A stretch of 64,000 bases of DNA from JABDJX01 sp039942715 (lineage in GTDB: Bacteria > Pseudomonadota > Alphaproteobacteria > Rhodobacterales > Rhodobacteraceae), in assembly GCA_039942715.1 (NCBI GenBank), contig JBDVBY010000006.1:558001-622000 (forward strand). The letters run 5' to 3'. The translations under genes were made by a program, and so were the position numbers. The notes under the pieces are model-generated. The model ran no database searches. It saw nothing but the letters and a program-made list of their open reading frames with translations, and was not told where the DNA came from. Shown piece after piece: positions 41,576-51,540 of the stretch (the stretch's first letter is position 1; every line of letters begins with the position of its first letter).

Positions 41576-42886
41576 ATGAATATGGAAACGCAGAACGTTA
41601 TCGCCCCTCCAGCACCACGCACGCTGGACGGCATGCTATTGCCTATCGTTATGATGCGGGACATCTTGTTGAAAACAATGTTCCGGATGAACCTTGAGGC
41701 CTGTACCGATTTGGCCCGGGCGATGTGCCTGCCAGTTCAGGTTACGCAAGAACTTCTGGATATGGCGCGCGATCAAAAGCTGTTGCAGGCCACGGGTACG
41801 CTTCATGCGAACTCTGGCGGTGAGATGGGCTTTCAGCTGACCGACGGCGGCAAAGCCCGCGCTCTCGATGCCTTGGCCCAATCAGAATACTACGGCGCGA
41901 TGCCTGTGCCTTTGGAGATTTACTCTGAGCAGGTCAAACGCCAATCGATCCGAAACATTCAAGTCACGCGCGAACAGCTTTTGGGCGCCATGGGGCATCT
42001 GATCCTGCCTGATGAACTGCTTGATCACTTGGGGCCTGCGGTTTCTGCTGGTCGTTCGATCCTGATGTACGGCCCTCCGGGCAACGGTAAATCATCCATC
42101 TCGAACGGTATTCGCGACGCTCTTGGGGACAAAATCTATATCCCACGCGCGATCGAATATTCCGGTCAGGTGATCACGGTTTATGATCCGATTGTGCACT
42201 CTAAAGCTGAAGAGCAGGTCGATGATCCAAACTCGTTGCGCCGCACGTCTGGTCGTTATGATACACGCTATGTGCTTTGCGAACGTCCAACGGTAATTAC
42301 CGGTGGTGAATTGTCGCTCTCAATGCTTGATCTGGTTTATAACCCGACCGCGCGGACCTATCAGGCGCCGTTGCAGTTGAAATCAACCGGCGGCATCTTC
42401 ATCGTGGATGACCTTGGTCGTCAGGAAGAACCACCACAGGCCTTGGTCAACCGCTGGATTGTACCGCTGGAAGAAAACAAGGATATCCTTGCGCTTCAGT
42501 CCGGTGAAAAGTTCACCGTTCCCTTTGATACGCTTGTGATTTTCTCAACCAACTTCCACCCGAATGAGATTTTCGATAAAGCGGCTTTGCGTCGTATCTT
42601 CTTCAAGATCAAAATCGACGGGCCTATTCAGGAAGACTATCTGAAGATTTTCGCCATGGTTGCGCGCAAGCGTAAGATGCCGCTGGACGAAGATACGTTG
42701 GTTTACCTGATCAAGAGCAAATACCCGACGATCGATAATATCTACGCGAACTATCAGCCAATCTTCTTGATCGATCAGATGATTGCGATCTGTGAGTTTG
42801 AGGGCATCCCCTATCAGATGTCACCAGAACTGATCGACCGCGCTTGGGCGAACATGTTCGTTAAAGAAGAGAAGATCGTTCACTAA
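41576..42886 (+). CDS. Uncharacterised AAA-type ATPase
   Basis: A 436-aa ATPase. Walker A GPPGNGKS is at residues 166-173 and Walker B IFIVDD at about 274-279; a sensor-1-like asparagine is in LVIFSTNFHPNEIF. The first ~150 residues (DILLKTMFRMNLEACTDLARAMCLPVQVTQELLDMARDQKLL) look like a winged-helix regulatory module. No signal peptide or membrane segment. I know similar proteins only as predicted ATPases of unassigned function. It has its own upstream region, divergent from the GT-C-like gene, and may serve the Tad locus. ATG 41582 is a possible alternative start. Confidence 0.85.
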   Translation: MNMETQNVIAPPAPRTLDGMLLPIVMMRDILLKTMFRMNLEACTDLARAMCLPVQVTQELLDMARDQKLLQATGTLHANSGGEMGFQLTDGGKARALDALAQSEYYGAMPVPLEIYSEQVKRQSIRNIQVTREQLLGAMGHLILPDELLDHLGPAVSAGRSILMYGPPGNGKSSISNGIRDALGDKIYIPRAIEYSGQVITVYDPIVHSKAEEQVDDPNSLRRTSGRYDTRYVLCERPTVITGGELSLSMLDLVYNPTARTYQAPLQLKSTGGIFIVDDLGRQEEPPQALVNRWIVPLEENKDILALQSGEKFTVPFDTLVIFSTNFHPNEIFDKAALRRIFFKIKIDGPIQEDYLKIFAMVARKRKMPLDEDTLVYLIKSKYPTIDNIYANYQPIFLIDQMIAICEFEGIPYQMSPELIDRAWANMFVKEEKIVH

Positions 42887-42890
42887 CCCT

Positions 42891-42975
42891 TTTTGCGCCG
42901 CAGTTTTGCTGCGGCGCGCACGCGAGGGGCACTGCCCCTCGCACTCCCCAAAGTATTTTTTGGACAGAAGAAACC
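42891..42975. repeat. Bipartite palindromic intergenic repeat, copy 4 (forward orientation)
   Basis: It lies just after the AAA ATPase stop. Hairpin 1: GCGCCGCAG-TTTTG-CTGCGGCGC at 42895-42917. Hairpin 2: CGAGGGGC-ACT-GCCCCTCG at 42923-42941. Then CTCCCC, AAGTATTTTTT, and a tail GGACAGAAGAAA similar to the AATAGATGAAG tails of copies 1 and 2. Confidence 0.75.
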
Positions 42976-43017
42976 CTTGGTCTTTTAACGCCTCATTTTG
43001 AGCGCTAGATCATAGGG

Positions 43018-45423
43018 ATGTCTCAGCTTCCCGCACAGTTTGACAATTGGTTTTCCGCACGGGGTTGGAGTGCACACCCGCATCAAATTGAGATGATCGA
43101 AAAGGCGCGCAATCCGTCCCTTTTACTGATTGCTCCCACTGGTGGCGGGAAAACACTGGCCGGATTTTTACCAAGCCTTGTTGAGCTTGCAGATGGTACG
43201 CACAGCGGCTTGCATACGCTTTATGTTTCGCCTTTGAAGGCGCTGGCCGCTGATATCAAACGCAATCTCTCAACGCCGATTTCGGACATGCGGCTACCCA
43301 TTCGAGTGGAAGATCGCACTGGCGATACATCTGCGGTAAAGAAGAAACGCCAACGTGCGGACCCTCCGCATATGTTGCTGACCACGCCTGAGAGCCTTGC
43401 GCTTTTGCTTAGCTATGAAGATGCGCCGCGCATGTTTGCAGGGCTATCACGTGTGATTGTCGACGAAATTCATGCGCTGGCCGAAAGCAAACGCGGCGAT
43501 CAGTTGATGCTGGGTCTGGCGGAGTTGCAGGTGTTGGCACCTGGGTTGCGCCGCGTCGGGCTGTCAGCGACGGTCGAAGACCCAGGAGCGATTGCGGCCT
43601 ATCTTGCGCGGCATCCAGACCCTTGCCCTATTCTGCATGCTGATCCGGGCCCCGCACCTGACATTGTGATGCTTGAAACCGCATCGCCGCCACCTTGGTC
43701 AGGTGGGGGCGGAAAACATGCGATTTCCGCTGTTTTGGAAGAAGTAAAAAAGCACAAAACAACGCTTATTTTCCATAACACACGCGCGCAGGCAGAAATA
43801 TTCTTCCATAACCTTTGGCTTGAAAATAACGATGACTTGCCAATTGCAATTCATCACGGCTCTTTGGCCCTCACACAACGAAAAAAGGTCGAGGCGGCGA
43901 TGATTGCCGGTGAGTTGCGTGCAATCGTCTGCACCGGCACGCTCGATTTGGGAATCGATTGGGGTGACGTCGATCTGATTATTCAGGTTGGCGCACCCAA
44001 AAATGTAAAACGACTGGTGCAGCGGATTGGACGTGCAAACCATCGCTATAACGCGCCCTCTAAAGCGTTGATCGTGCCTGCTAATCGATTTGAAATTGTG
44101 GAGTGTGTGGCCGCTTTGGAGGCTGTTCGTGCGCGTGAATTGGATGGAGACCCAAATTCTGCAGGGCCGCGCGATGTGCTATGCCAACACATCTTAATCC
44201 ACGCGTGCCGCGGAGCCTTTTGTGCCGACGCCTTATTCGAGATGTTTCGCACTGCGGGCGCATACGCATCGCTGTCACGCGACGAATTTGATCAATGTCT
44301 CGATTTTATGGCGACAGGGGGCTATGCGCTGCGCGCTTATGACAAATGGCAACGTTTGAAGCAGCGGACTGATGGGATGTGGGAGCTTCGCGATCCGCGC
44401 GCGACGCGTCACATTCGGATGAACCTTGGAACGATCCAAGACACGGACACACTGAAAGTCCGGTTAAAAAACCACCGAGGCGGCAAACCTTTGGGAGAGA
44501 TCGAAGAGGGTTTTGCAGCCACATTAACACCCGGCGACACCTTTCTGATTGGTGGCAAAGTGGTGCGATACGAGGGATTACGCGAAACGACGGTCGAGGT
44601 CACCCGGCGCGCAAGTAAAGCGCCTAAGATTGCAACGTTCAATGGAACAAAGTTTGCGACCTCAACCCAGCTTAGCCATCGCATTTTGCGGATGTTTCAG
44701 CAAACAGAGTGGCCCGAGCTACCTGCACACACAGCCGAATGGTTAAGTCTTCAAAGAAAACGCTCGCGCTTGCCCGAACCCGATCGTTTGCTGGTTGAAA
44801 GCTTTCCTCATGACGGACGCCAAAACACCTGCATCTATGGATTTGCCGGGCGAAACGCGATGCAGACTTTGGGGTTGTTGGTGACAAAATCAATGGAAGA
44901 ACAGGGACTTGGCCCCCTTGGCTTTGTCGCAACCGACTACGCTGTCCTCATTTGGGGGTTGGAACGTGTGCCAAGTCCCGAGCCGCTTTTTGAGGGCAAT
45001 AATCTGCGGGAGTCTTTCGAAAATTGGCTACAAGGCAATGCTGTGATGAAGCGCACGTTCAAAGCCTCAGCCACGATTGCAATGCTTTTAGAGCGCAATT
45101 TCGGGCCTCAAAAACGCAGCGGACGCCAAGCGACATTTTCCTCTGATATCCTTTACGACACCTTGATCAAATACGACCCAAATCATCTCATGCTTAAGAT
45201 AACACACGAAGAGGCGATGCGTGGTCTTGTAGATTTTGGCCGTGTGGAAGAAATGCTTGAGCGCACCCGAGGACGTATTGATCATTTGATTCTGGATCGC
45301 GTGACGCCTTTGGCCGCCCCTCTATTCTTAGAGCCGGGGCGCGTGCCAATTGTTGGCGAAGGGCGCGAACGGATGTTGCAAATAGAGGCAGAACGTTTGA
45401 TGGATGCGGCTGGCTTAAGTTGA
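43018..45423 (+). CDS. Ligase-associated DEXH-box DNA helicase (Lhr family)
   Basis: An 801-aa superfamily 2 helicase, the length of the ligase-associated DNA-damage-response helicases. Walker A is APTGGGKT at residues 39-46 and Walker B is DEIH at 149-152. Helicase-C motifs include VCTGTLDLGIDWGDVDLIIQVG and RLVQRIGRANHR. The C-terminal winged-helix and DUF4942/Lhr-specific part follows (SDILYDTLIKYDP). In most bacteria this gene is linked to an ATP-dependent DNA ligase and the metallophosphoesterase PdeM; neither is adjacent here. Confidence 0.92.
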   Translation: MSQLPAQFDNWFSARGWSAHPHQIEMIEKARNPSLLLIAPTGGGKTLAGFLPSLVELADGTHSGLHTLYVSPLKALAADIKRNLSTPISDMRLPIRVEDRTGDTSAVKKKRQRADPPHMLLTTPESLALLLSYEDAPRMFAGLSRVIVDEIHALAESKRGDQLMLGLAELQVLAPGLRRVGLSATVEDPGAIAAYLARHPDPCPILHADPGPAPDIVMLETASPPPWSGGGGKHAISAVLEEVKKHKTTLIFHNTRAQAEIFFHNLWLENNDDLPIAIHHGSLALTQRKKVEAAMIAGELRAIVCTGTLDLGIDWGDVDLIIQVGAPKNVKRLVQRIGRANHRYNAPSKALIVPANRFEIVECVAALEAVRARELDGDPNSAGPRDVLCQHILIHACRGAFCADALFEMFRTAGAYASLSRDEFDQCLDFMATGGYALRAYDKWQRLKQRTDGMWELRDPRATRHIRMNLGTIQDTDTLKVRLKNHRGGKPLGEIEEGFAATLTPGDTFLIGGKVVRYEGLRETTVEVTRRASKAPKIATFNGTKFATSTQLSHRILRMFQQTEWPELPAHTAEWLSLQRKRSRLPEPDRLLVESFPHDGRQNTCIYGFAGRNAMQTLGLLVTKSMEEQGLGPLGFVATDYAVLIWGLERVPSPEPLFEGNNLRESFENWLQGNAVMKRTFKASATIAMLLERNFGPQKRSGRQATFSSDILYDTLIKYDPNHLMLKITHEEAMRGLVDFGRVEEMLERTRGRIDHLILDRVTPLAAPLFLEPGRVPIVGEGRERMLQIEAERLMDAAGLS

Positions 45424-45425
45424 CG

Positions 45426-46589
45426 TTATTCGCACAGTGTATCGACCAGTTTTGACAAAAACGCCTCGCCCGCCTCAAATTGTGCGATCGAAATGAACTC
45501 ATCCGCCTGATGCGCCTGTTCAATGTTGCCCGGCCCACAAACCACGGACGAGTAACCGCCATTTTGAAAATGTCCAGCTTCGGTGCCGTAGCTCACAACA
45601 TGGGTTGCATTGTCGCCGGTGATAGCGCGCACACGGGCTTCTGCCGCTCCTTCACTCTCGGGCAGCAAGCCCGGAACGTTGAAGCTATCGTTTAGGGTAA
45701 AACCAGCATCCGGGTAAATTGCTTTCATCTGAGCTTCGATTTCGGCAACCTTGTCGCGCAGCCTTCTTTCCCAATCTTCAACGTCAGCATCAGGCGTAAA
45801 GCGAAAATCAAAATCAAAAAAACAGTCGCCAGCGGTGATATTATGAGCTGTGCCACCTTTGATTTGACCTGCGTGCAACGTGGTCCAAGGCGGTTCAAAG
45901 ATCGCTGCCAATGTACTGGGCGTTTGCGCCTGGTTCTCGGCGTTTCGCGCGTTGGCCCATGTAATTAACTCGGCTGCGCTCATGATCGCATTCACGCCAG
46001 TGTGCATTAGTGATGAATGCACCTCAAACCCACGGACGTGGATATCATACCCCATTGAGCCTTTATGGCCTGTGACGCATTTCATCATCGACGGCTCACC
46101 TATGATGGCAATTTCCGCTTTTGGAACAGTCTCTTGCATACCTTCGATCAGGGGCGTCGCACCAGTACAGCCAATTTCCTCGTCAAAGGACAGCGCGATT
46201 TGCAGAGGCTTTTTAAGATCAGACACTACGGCCTTTTGCAGGGCATGGAGAGCCAGTGCATCAAAGCCTTTCATGTCGCAGGTGCCGCGCCCAAATAGAT
46301 TACCACTACGCTCGGTGACCACCCAAGGATCCGTGCTCCAGTCCTGACCATCTACAGGAACGACATCAGTGTGGCCAGACAAAACGACACCTCCGGACGC
46401 GTCCGGACCAACGCTGCAATACAGACCGTGTTTGCTTGGATCGCCCTCTTTAGGAACGCGGTAAGCTTTGATCCCAAGGTCGGTCAAATATCCTTCAACC
46501 CAATCGATCAGCGGCAGGTTCGTATCGCGGCTCACGGTTGGAAATCCAACCAGCGCCTCAAGAATTTCGCGTGCATTTGGGTGACTCAT
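45426..46589 (-). CDS. ArgE-family M20 deacylase (acetylornithine deacetylase-like)
   Basis: An M20 dinuclear-zinc amidohydrolase of about 387 aa. The metal and catalytic residues are seen in LSGHTDVVPVDG, GTCDMKGFDALAL, DEEIGCTG and IGEPSMM. The opening AREILEALVGFPTVSRDTNLPLIDWVEGYL and the C-terminus match ArgE, which releases acetate from N-acetylornithine. ATG 46589 lies 4 bp past the ABC ATPase stop, suggesting translational coupling; an in-frame ATG at 46613 would overlap that gene. Coupling to a peptide transporter suggests it may act on imported acylated amino acids or peptides. Confidence 0.88.
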   Translation of the reverse strand: MSHPNAREILEALVGFPTVSRDTNLPLIDWVEGYLTDLGIKAYRVPKEGDPSKHGLYCSVGPDASGGVVLSGHTDVVPVDGQDWSTDPWVVTERSGNLFGRGTCDMKGFDALALHALQKAVVSDLKKPLQIALSFDEEIGCTGATPLIEGMQETVPKAEIAIIGEPSMMKCVTGHKGSMGYDIHVRGFEVHSSLMHTGVNAIMSAAELITWANARNAENQAQTPSTLAAIFEPPWTTLHAGQIKGGTAHNITAGDCFFDFDFRFTPDADVEDWERRLRDKVAEIEAQMKAIYPDAGFTLNDSFNVPGLLPESEGAAEARVRAITGDNATHVVSYGTEAGHFQNGGYSSVVCGPGNIEQAHQADEFISIAQFEAGEAFLSKLVDTLCE

Positions 46590-46593
46590 CGGA

Positions 46594-48435
46594 TCAACCG
46601 TCCGTGCGATCAAAGTCGCCCCAGTTCCCGATTAAGACCTTGTGGCCGGGCGAAACCTCTTCGTACTCCGACGGCTCTGGCGTATGAGCGACAGGGAATA
46701 TTGGTGATGGGATCGGTTTGAAATTCAAATCTTTTTCCAATTTGCGCTGACGCGGATCGGCCACAGGAACGGCGGCCATCAATGACTTGGTGTAAGGATG
46801 ACGCGGATCTTCGAAAATGTTTTGCCGCGACCCAATTTCGACGATGCGGCCAAGGTACATGACGCCAACCTGATGGCTGACACGCTCGACCACAGCCATA
46901 TCGTGACTAATGAATAGCATCGAAATCCCGAGTTCGGACTGAAGTTCCATCAACAGGTTCAAAACTTGCGCTTGAACACTGACGTCCAACGCCGAGACCG
47001 CTTCGTCTGCGATGATCAGCTTGGGGTTTAGTGCCAATGCCCGCGCAATAGCAATGCGTTGACGTTGCCCACCAGACAATTCATGCGGATAGCGATTGAG
47101 GAAACTGCGCGGCAATTCAACACGATCAAAAAGCTGTGCCACCTTTTCGGCCCGCTCCTTTTCATCGCCAATGTTATAATTCAAAAGCGGCTCGGCCACC
47201 TGATCTGCCAGCCGCATTTGCGGATTAAGCGAGGCAAAAGGGTCCTGGAACACCATTTGCATTTCGCGCCGCGCGGCGCGCAATTCAGTTTGAGAAAAAT
47301 CGACAACGTTTTTGCCATCAAGCCAAACCTCGCCACTTTGCGGCTCGACCAGTCGCAACACAGAGCGCCCGCAGGTCGATTTTCCGCAGCCAGATTCCCC
47401 GACAAGGCTTAGTGTTTGGCCCGATCGCACCTGAAACGAGACGTCTTCAACCGCGTGCACATTGGCGACGGTCCGGCGGAAAAAGCCGCCTTTGACCGCA
47501 AACCGCGTCGTCATATTTTTGACGTCGAGCAGCACTTCATCTGATTTTGGCACAACGGGAGTCAGTTCACGGTCGCCATCGCTCATAATCCGTAGCGGCT
47601 CGGGCGCCGACTTGCCGCGCATTTCACCAAGCTTTGGCACAGCCGCCAGCAACGCGCGCGTGTATTCATGCGTGGGGTTTTCGAAGATCTGCTCGACCGG
47701 GCCCTCTTCAACCTTGTTGCCGCGGAACATGACCACCACACGGTCAGCCATCTGTGCGACCACCGCCATGTCATGGGTGATAAACATCACGGCTGTGCCG
47801 GTTTCCCGTTTCAAACGGTCAATCAGAGCCAGAATTTCAGCCTGAATCGTCACATCCAAGGCTGTCGTTGGCTCATCCGCGATCAACAGACGCGGCTCGC
47901 AGGCCAGCGCCATAGCGATCACCACCCGTTGGCGCATCCCACCAGATAATTCGTGTGGATATTGTGTCATACGGCGCTCAGGCTCAGGGATTCGCACCTG
48001 ATGCAGTAAGTCCAGAGCGCGTTTTGTGGCAGCGGCAGCCGTAATCCCTTTGTGGACCCGTAACCCTTCGGTCAGTTGACGACCAACGGTAAAAACCGGG
48101 TTCAGCGAGGTCATCGGTTCCTGAAAAATCATACCGATTTCATTGCCGCGAATCGTGCGCATCAGATCATCGCCAGCTTCAGCCACGTCGACCACGCCGT
48201 TTTCGCCACGATCAAACAGCAACTGCCCGCCAGCAATTTGCCCGCCGCCAAATTCAACCAAACGCATTAAGCTAAGCGATGACACAGACTTACCAGAGCC
48301 TGATTCGCCAACGACGCAAACGGTTTCACCGGCATTAATCTCAAAACTGATGTCGTTTACGCCAACAACAGGGCCGTCCTTGGTCTGAAACTCCACACGA
48401 AGGCCCTTAAGCGCGGCAAGCGGCTGATCAAGCAT
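46594..48435 (-). CDS. Peptide ABC transporter, dual ATP-binding protein (DppD-DppF fusion type)
   Basis: A 613-aa protein with two complete ABC domains. Domain 1 (about 1-290) has GESGSGKSVSSL, LSGGMRQRVV and LLIADEPTTALD; domain 2 (about 310-600) has GESGCGKSTCGR, LSGGQRQRIAIA and LIIADEAVSALD. Each ends with an oligopeptide-transporter C-terminal segment (PTHEYTRALLAAVP, PRHPYTKSLMAAVP). It supplies energy to the DppBC-type permease encoded divergently at 50533-52498. Confidence 0.94.
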   Translation of the reverse strand: MLDQPLAALKGLRVEFQTKDGPVVGVNDISFEINAGETVCVVGESGSGKSVSSLSLMRLVEFGGGQIAGGQLLFDRGENGVVDVAEAGDDLMRTIRGNEIGMIFQEPMTSLNPVFTVGRQLTEGLRVHKGITAAAATKRALDLLHQVRIPEPERRMTQYPHELSGGMRQRVVIAMALACEPRLLIADEPTTALDVTIQAEILALIDRLKRETGTAVMFITHDMAVVAQMADRVVVMFRGNKVEEGPVEQIFENPTHEYTRALLAAVPKLGEMRGKSAPEPLRIMSDGDRELTPVVPKSDEVLLDVKNMTTRFAVKGGFFRRTVANVHAVEDVSFQVRSGQTLSLVGESGCGKSTCGRSVLRLVEPQSGEVWLDGKNVVDFSQTELRAARREMQMVFQDPFASLNPQMRLADQVAEPLLNYNIGDEKERAEKVAQLFDRVELPRSFLNRYPHELSGGQRQRIAIARALALNPKLIIADEAVSALDVSVQAQVLNLLMELQSELGISMLFISHDMAVVERVSHQVGVMYLGRIVEIGSRQNIFEDPRHPYTKSLMAAVPVADPRQRKLEKDLNFKPIPSPIFPVAHTPEPSEYEEVSPGHKVLIGNWGDFDRTDG

Positions 48436-48741
48436 GATGTCCCCTGAAAGATCGTTAGCTCTAACGCTAGTCTGCGCAGCAAACCGCTGTCAAACCATTG
48501 CTTATTCGCTAGGCAAACTTGGGGCTCGTCTTCACCGTTGAAAGATTTTCTGCAGCAGTGCTTGCTTTTTGCCCCCCGTTGGGTTGTCCTTTCCGCATGT
48601 CCGCAGCTTGGGGTCGGACGATCAACAACAAAAAGACGGGACTGCAGTGATATCACACGCAACCTGCACATGCTTAGATCGTTCACCCACTCACTTTGGT
48701 GGAACCTTCAAGCGCGAAAATATCCAACTGGGAGTAATTCA
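48436..48741. other. Divergent region between the two peptide-transporter operons
   Basis: A 306-bp gap between the ATPase gene (minus) and the binding-protein gene (plus). It must hold both promoters. I see no clear operator, hairpin or sigma-70 boxes and no supported gene, although a frame of the binding protein is open through much of it. Confidence 0.5.
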
Positions 48742-50457
48742 ATGAAACTCAAGATAGCTCTTCTTGGGGCAGCTGCTGCTACGGCATTGGCCCCTATGGC
48801 GCTCGCTGACGGTCACGAAGGCGAACGTGGCCGCGATGGTGATGTAAAAATCATCTATTGGCAGGCTCCTTCAATCCTCAACGCTTATCTCTCTGGCGGC
48901 ACGAAAGACATCGAAGCCACATCTCTCGTGCACGAGCCTTTGGCGCGCTTTGACGAAAACGGCAACCTGACGCCTTGGCTGGTCGACGAAGTGCCCACAG
49001 TCGCGAATGGTGGCGTTGCAGCTGATCTTACTTCGATCACATGGAAAATCACGCCCGGCATTCTTTGGTCTGACGGCACACCTTTCACTTCGGCGGATGC
49101 AAAATTCACCTACGAATACTGCACGCACCCCGAAGGCGGCTGCGCACAGTTGACAAAGTACGGCGGCATTTCGAGCGTCGAAACGCCTGACGAATTAACG
49201 GTTGTGGTCAATTTCGAAGTTCCCACACCAAACCCCTACGGTCCTTTTGTCGGTGGTGAAGCGCCAATCATTCAGGCCGCGCAGTTTGCTGATTGTCTGG
49301 GTGCAAAAGCACCTGAGTGCACAGAAGCAAACTTTAATCCCATTGGCACTGGCCCTTTTACAGTCACTGAATTCAAGCCGAACGATGTGATCACCTTTGC
49401 TGCCAATGAAAACTATCGCGAAGAAGGCAAGCCTGCTTTTGCGACAGTGACATTCAAAGGCGGCGGCGATGCAACAGCAGCTGGTCGTTCAGTTATGGAA
49501 ACCGGCGAGTTTGATTACGCTTGGAATCTTCAGCTGGCACCCGATGTGATTGCCAAGATGGAAGAAGGCGGCAAGGGCACGCCTGTGGCAGGCTTTGGCC
49601 CGCTGGTTGAGCGCATTATGCTCAACAACACCAACCCTGATCCAGCGCTTGGCCCGGATGAGCGTGCCATCGTACGCCCGCACCCGTTCCTTGGCGATCC
49701 GGCGGTTTATAAGGCCATGTCGATGGCCATTGACCGCCCGCTTCTGGTTGAAGTCGGCTACGGCCAAGCTGGTCGGGTGACATGTAACTGGGTACCTGTG
49801 CCGAACATCTATGCGTCTACGACCTTTGATTGTTCGACCCAAGACATCGCAGGGGCGAACGCTATGCTGGATGCCGCGGGGATCGTTGATACAGACGGCG
49901 ACGGCGTGCGCGAAAAAGACGGCGTGCCGCTTAAGGTACTTTACCAGTCATCAACCAACGCTGTGCGTCAAGACTTCCAAGCTTTGATCAAACAGTGGTG
50001 GAGCGAGATTGGCATTGAAGCCGAATTGCGTAACCTTGACGCGTCGGTCTTCTTTGGTGGTGACCCAGGCTCGCCTGACACGTTCCAGAAGTTCTATGCT
50101 GACGTGCAAATGTACGCCAACACCTTCAACGGTACCGACCCACAAGCCTATCTTGGCAACGGTCTTTGCGACAAAGCCCCAACTCCTGATAAGCAATGGC
50201 AGGGTGAGAACATCTCGCGCTTCTGCATGGAAGAGTATGATGTTTTGCACGCCAAGCTGGCAGAAACAGCCGACATCGAAGAGCGCGGCAAACTGGCGGC
50301 TCAGTTGAACGACATGATGGTTGAAAATGGTGGCATGATCCCACTTGTTCACCGTGGTCGCCTTTCGGCGCATGCCAACAGCCTTGGTGGCGTGAAGCTG
50401 AACGTCTGGGACAGCGAGATCTGGAATACCGCTGACTGGTACCGGATCGGCAACTGA
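48742..50457 (+). CDS. Peptide ABC transporter, periplasmic substrate-binding protein
   Basis: A 571-aa SBP_bac_5-family (DppA/OppA) protein. The signal peptide is MKLKIALLGAAAATALAPMALA. The family signature region is ITPGILWSDGTPFTSADAKFTYEY, and PIGTGPFTVTEFKPND and KAMSMAIDRPLLVEVGYG are typical. GGGAG before ATG 48742 and the signal peptide fix the start. Ligands are probably oligopeptides or related compounds. A GC-rich hairpin separates it from the permeases. Confidence 0.94.
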   Translation: MKLKIALLGAAAATALAPMALADGHEGERGRDGDVKIIYWQAPSILNAYLSGGTKDIEATSLVHEPLARFDENGNLTPWLVDEVPTVANGGVAADLTSITWKITPGILWSDGTPFTSADAKFTYEYCTHPEGGCAQLTKYGGISSVETPDELTVVVNFEVPTPNPYGPFVGGEAPIIQAAQFADCLGAKAPECTEANFNPIGTGPFTVTEFKPNDVITFAANENYREEGKPAFATVTFKGGGDATAAGRSVMETGEFDYAWNLQLAPDVIAKMEEGGKGTPVAGFGPLVERIMLNNTNPDPALGPDERAIVRPHPFLGDPAVYKAMSMAIDRPLLVEVGYGQAGRVTCNWVPVPNIYASTTFDCSTQDIAGANAMLDAAGIVDTDGDGVREKDGVPLKVLYQSSTNAVRQDFQALIKQWWSEIGIEAELRNLDASVFFGGDPGSPDTFQKFYADVQMYANTFNGTDPQAYLGNGLCDKAPTPDKQWQGENISRFCMEEYDVLHAKLAETADIEERGKLAAQLNDMMVENGGMIPLVHRGRLSAHANSLGGVKLNVWDSEIWNTADWYRIGN

Positions 50458-50473
50458 TCTGAAACACCGCAAG

Positions 50474-50495
50474 CGCCCCGGTAATTTCCGGGGCG
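50474..50495 (+). terminator. Attenuator-like hairpin between binding protein and permeases
   Basis: CGCCCCGG at 50474-50481 pairs with CCGGGGCG at 50488-50495 over TAATTT. The T-run is poor. Such hairpins behind binding-protein genes commonly keep that message in excess over the permease part. Confidence 0.6.
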
Positions 50496-50532
50496 TTCGC
50501 ATATTCAGAGACTTTGCGGACCGGAACAACGC

Positions 50533-51540
50533 ATGCTCACTTATACAATTCGACGGCTGATCCTTAGCATTCCAACGCTGCTATTCATCAGTCTTGTTAT
50601 CTTTCTTCTGCTGGAGCTTGCCCCCGGCGATCCGATGGCACAGGTACCGTTGACCGTTCCACCGGAGGTGAAAGAGAAGATGCGCGAGGCGCTTGGCGTC
50701 GGGCAACCAACTCATATCGCCTTTGCAAAGTGGCTTTATCAGTTCTTTGTTGTCGAACCGATGCACTTTGTTGATCTGATTTTTGGAACAACCTTTGCTG
50801 AGGGCGAACAGCGCGTCATTTCGTGGCAGACGCGCTCGCCAGTGATGGACATCGTCGCCCAGCGCATTCCCCAGACACTTTGGGTTGTTGGCGTGGCCTA
50901 TGTTGTCGCGATCGCGATCGCGATGCCCATCGGCATCTATTCCGCCTATCGCCAGTATAGCTGGTTTGACAACGCCGGCACTTTTGTCACCATGGTTGGC
51001 TTTTCCGTCCCACCGTTCTTTTCCGGCGTCGTAGTCATCGTTGTCTTTTCTGTCTGGCTAGGATGGTTCCCGTCGATCTATGATACAACGTTGAAAGTCA
51101 CTGACTGGGCCAGTTTCAAACTGCAATTACAACAGATGGTCATGCCTGTGATGGTGCTGGCGCTTCAGATCACCTCGCAACTTAGCCGCTTTATGCGCGC
51201 CTCCATGCTCGACAACCTCAATCAGGATTACGTGCGCACTGCGCGCGCCAAAGGTCTCTCTGAAAAGACCGTGGTTCTGGTCCATGTGCTGCGCAACTCG
51301 CTGATCCCCGTGGTCACTGTGATTGCTATCGGTATTCCGGCGATTTTTGGAGGCGCGATTATTACCGAACAAGTTTTCAAAGTGAACGGCATCGGCCAGC
51401 TTCTGATCACCGCCATACAGGCAAATGATCTGCCTATGGTGCAAACGCTGACCTTTATCTTCGCAATCCTAATCGTGCTGTTCAATCTTATTGCCGATGT
51501 CCTCTATGGCATCCTAGACCCGAGAATCCGCTATGACTGA
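50533..51540 (+). CDS. Peptide ABC transporter, permease 1 (DppB type)
   Basis: A 335-aa permease with six membrane helices, the first at residues 8-28 (LILSIPTLLFISLVIFLLLEL). APGDP close to the N-terminus is conserved in DppB/OppB proteins. The EAA loop, which docks on the ATPase, is YVRTARAKGLSEKTVVLVHVLRNS. It overlaps the second permease by 8 bp. Confidence 0.94.
   Translation: MLTYTIRRLILSIPTLLFISLVIFLLLELAPGDPMAQVPLTVPPEVKEKMREALGVGQPTHIAFAKWLYQFFVVEPMHFVDLIFGTTFAEGEQRVISWQTRSPVMDIVAQRIPQTLWVVGVAYVVAIAIAMPIGIYSAYRQYSWFDNAGTFVTMVGFSVPPFFSGVVVIVVFSVWLGWFPSIYDTTLKVTDWASFKLQLQQMVMPVMVLALQITSQLSRFMRASMLDNLNQDYVRTARAKGLSEKTVVLVHVLRNSLIPVVTVIAIGIPAIFGGAIITEQVFKVNGIGQLLITAIQANDLPMVQTLTFIFAILIVLFNLIADVLYGILDPRIRYD

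Noticed and set aside
42960..43017. LexA-type SOS box before the helicase gene
   Set aside because: No GTTC-N7-GTTC or GAAC-N7-GTTC spacing is present in the upstream gap.
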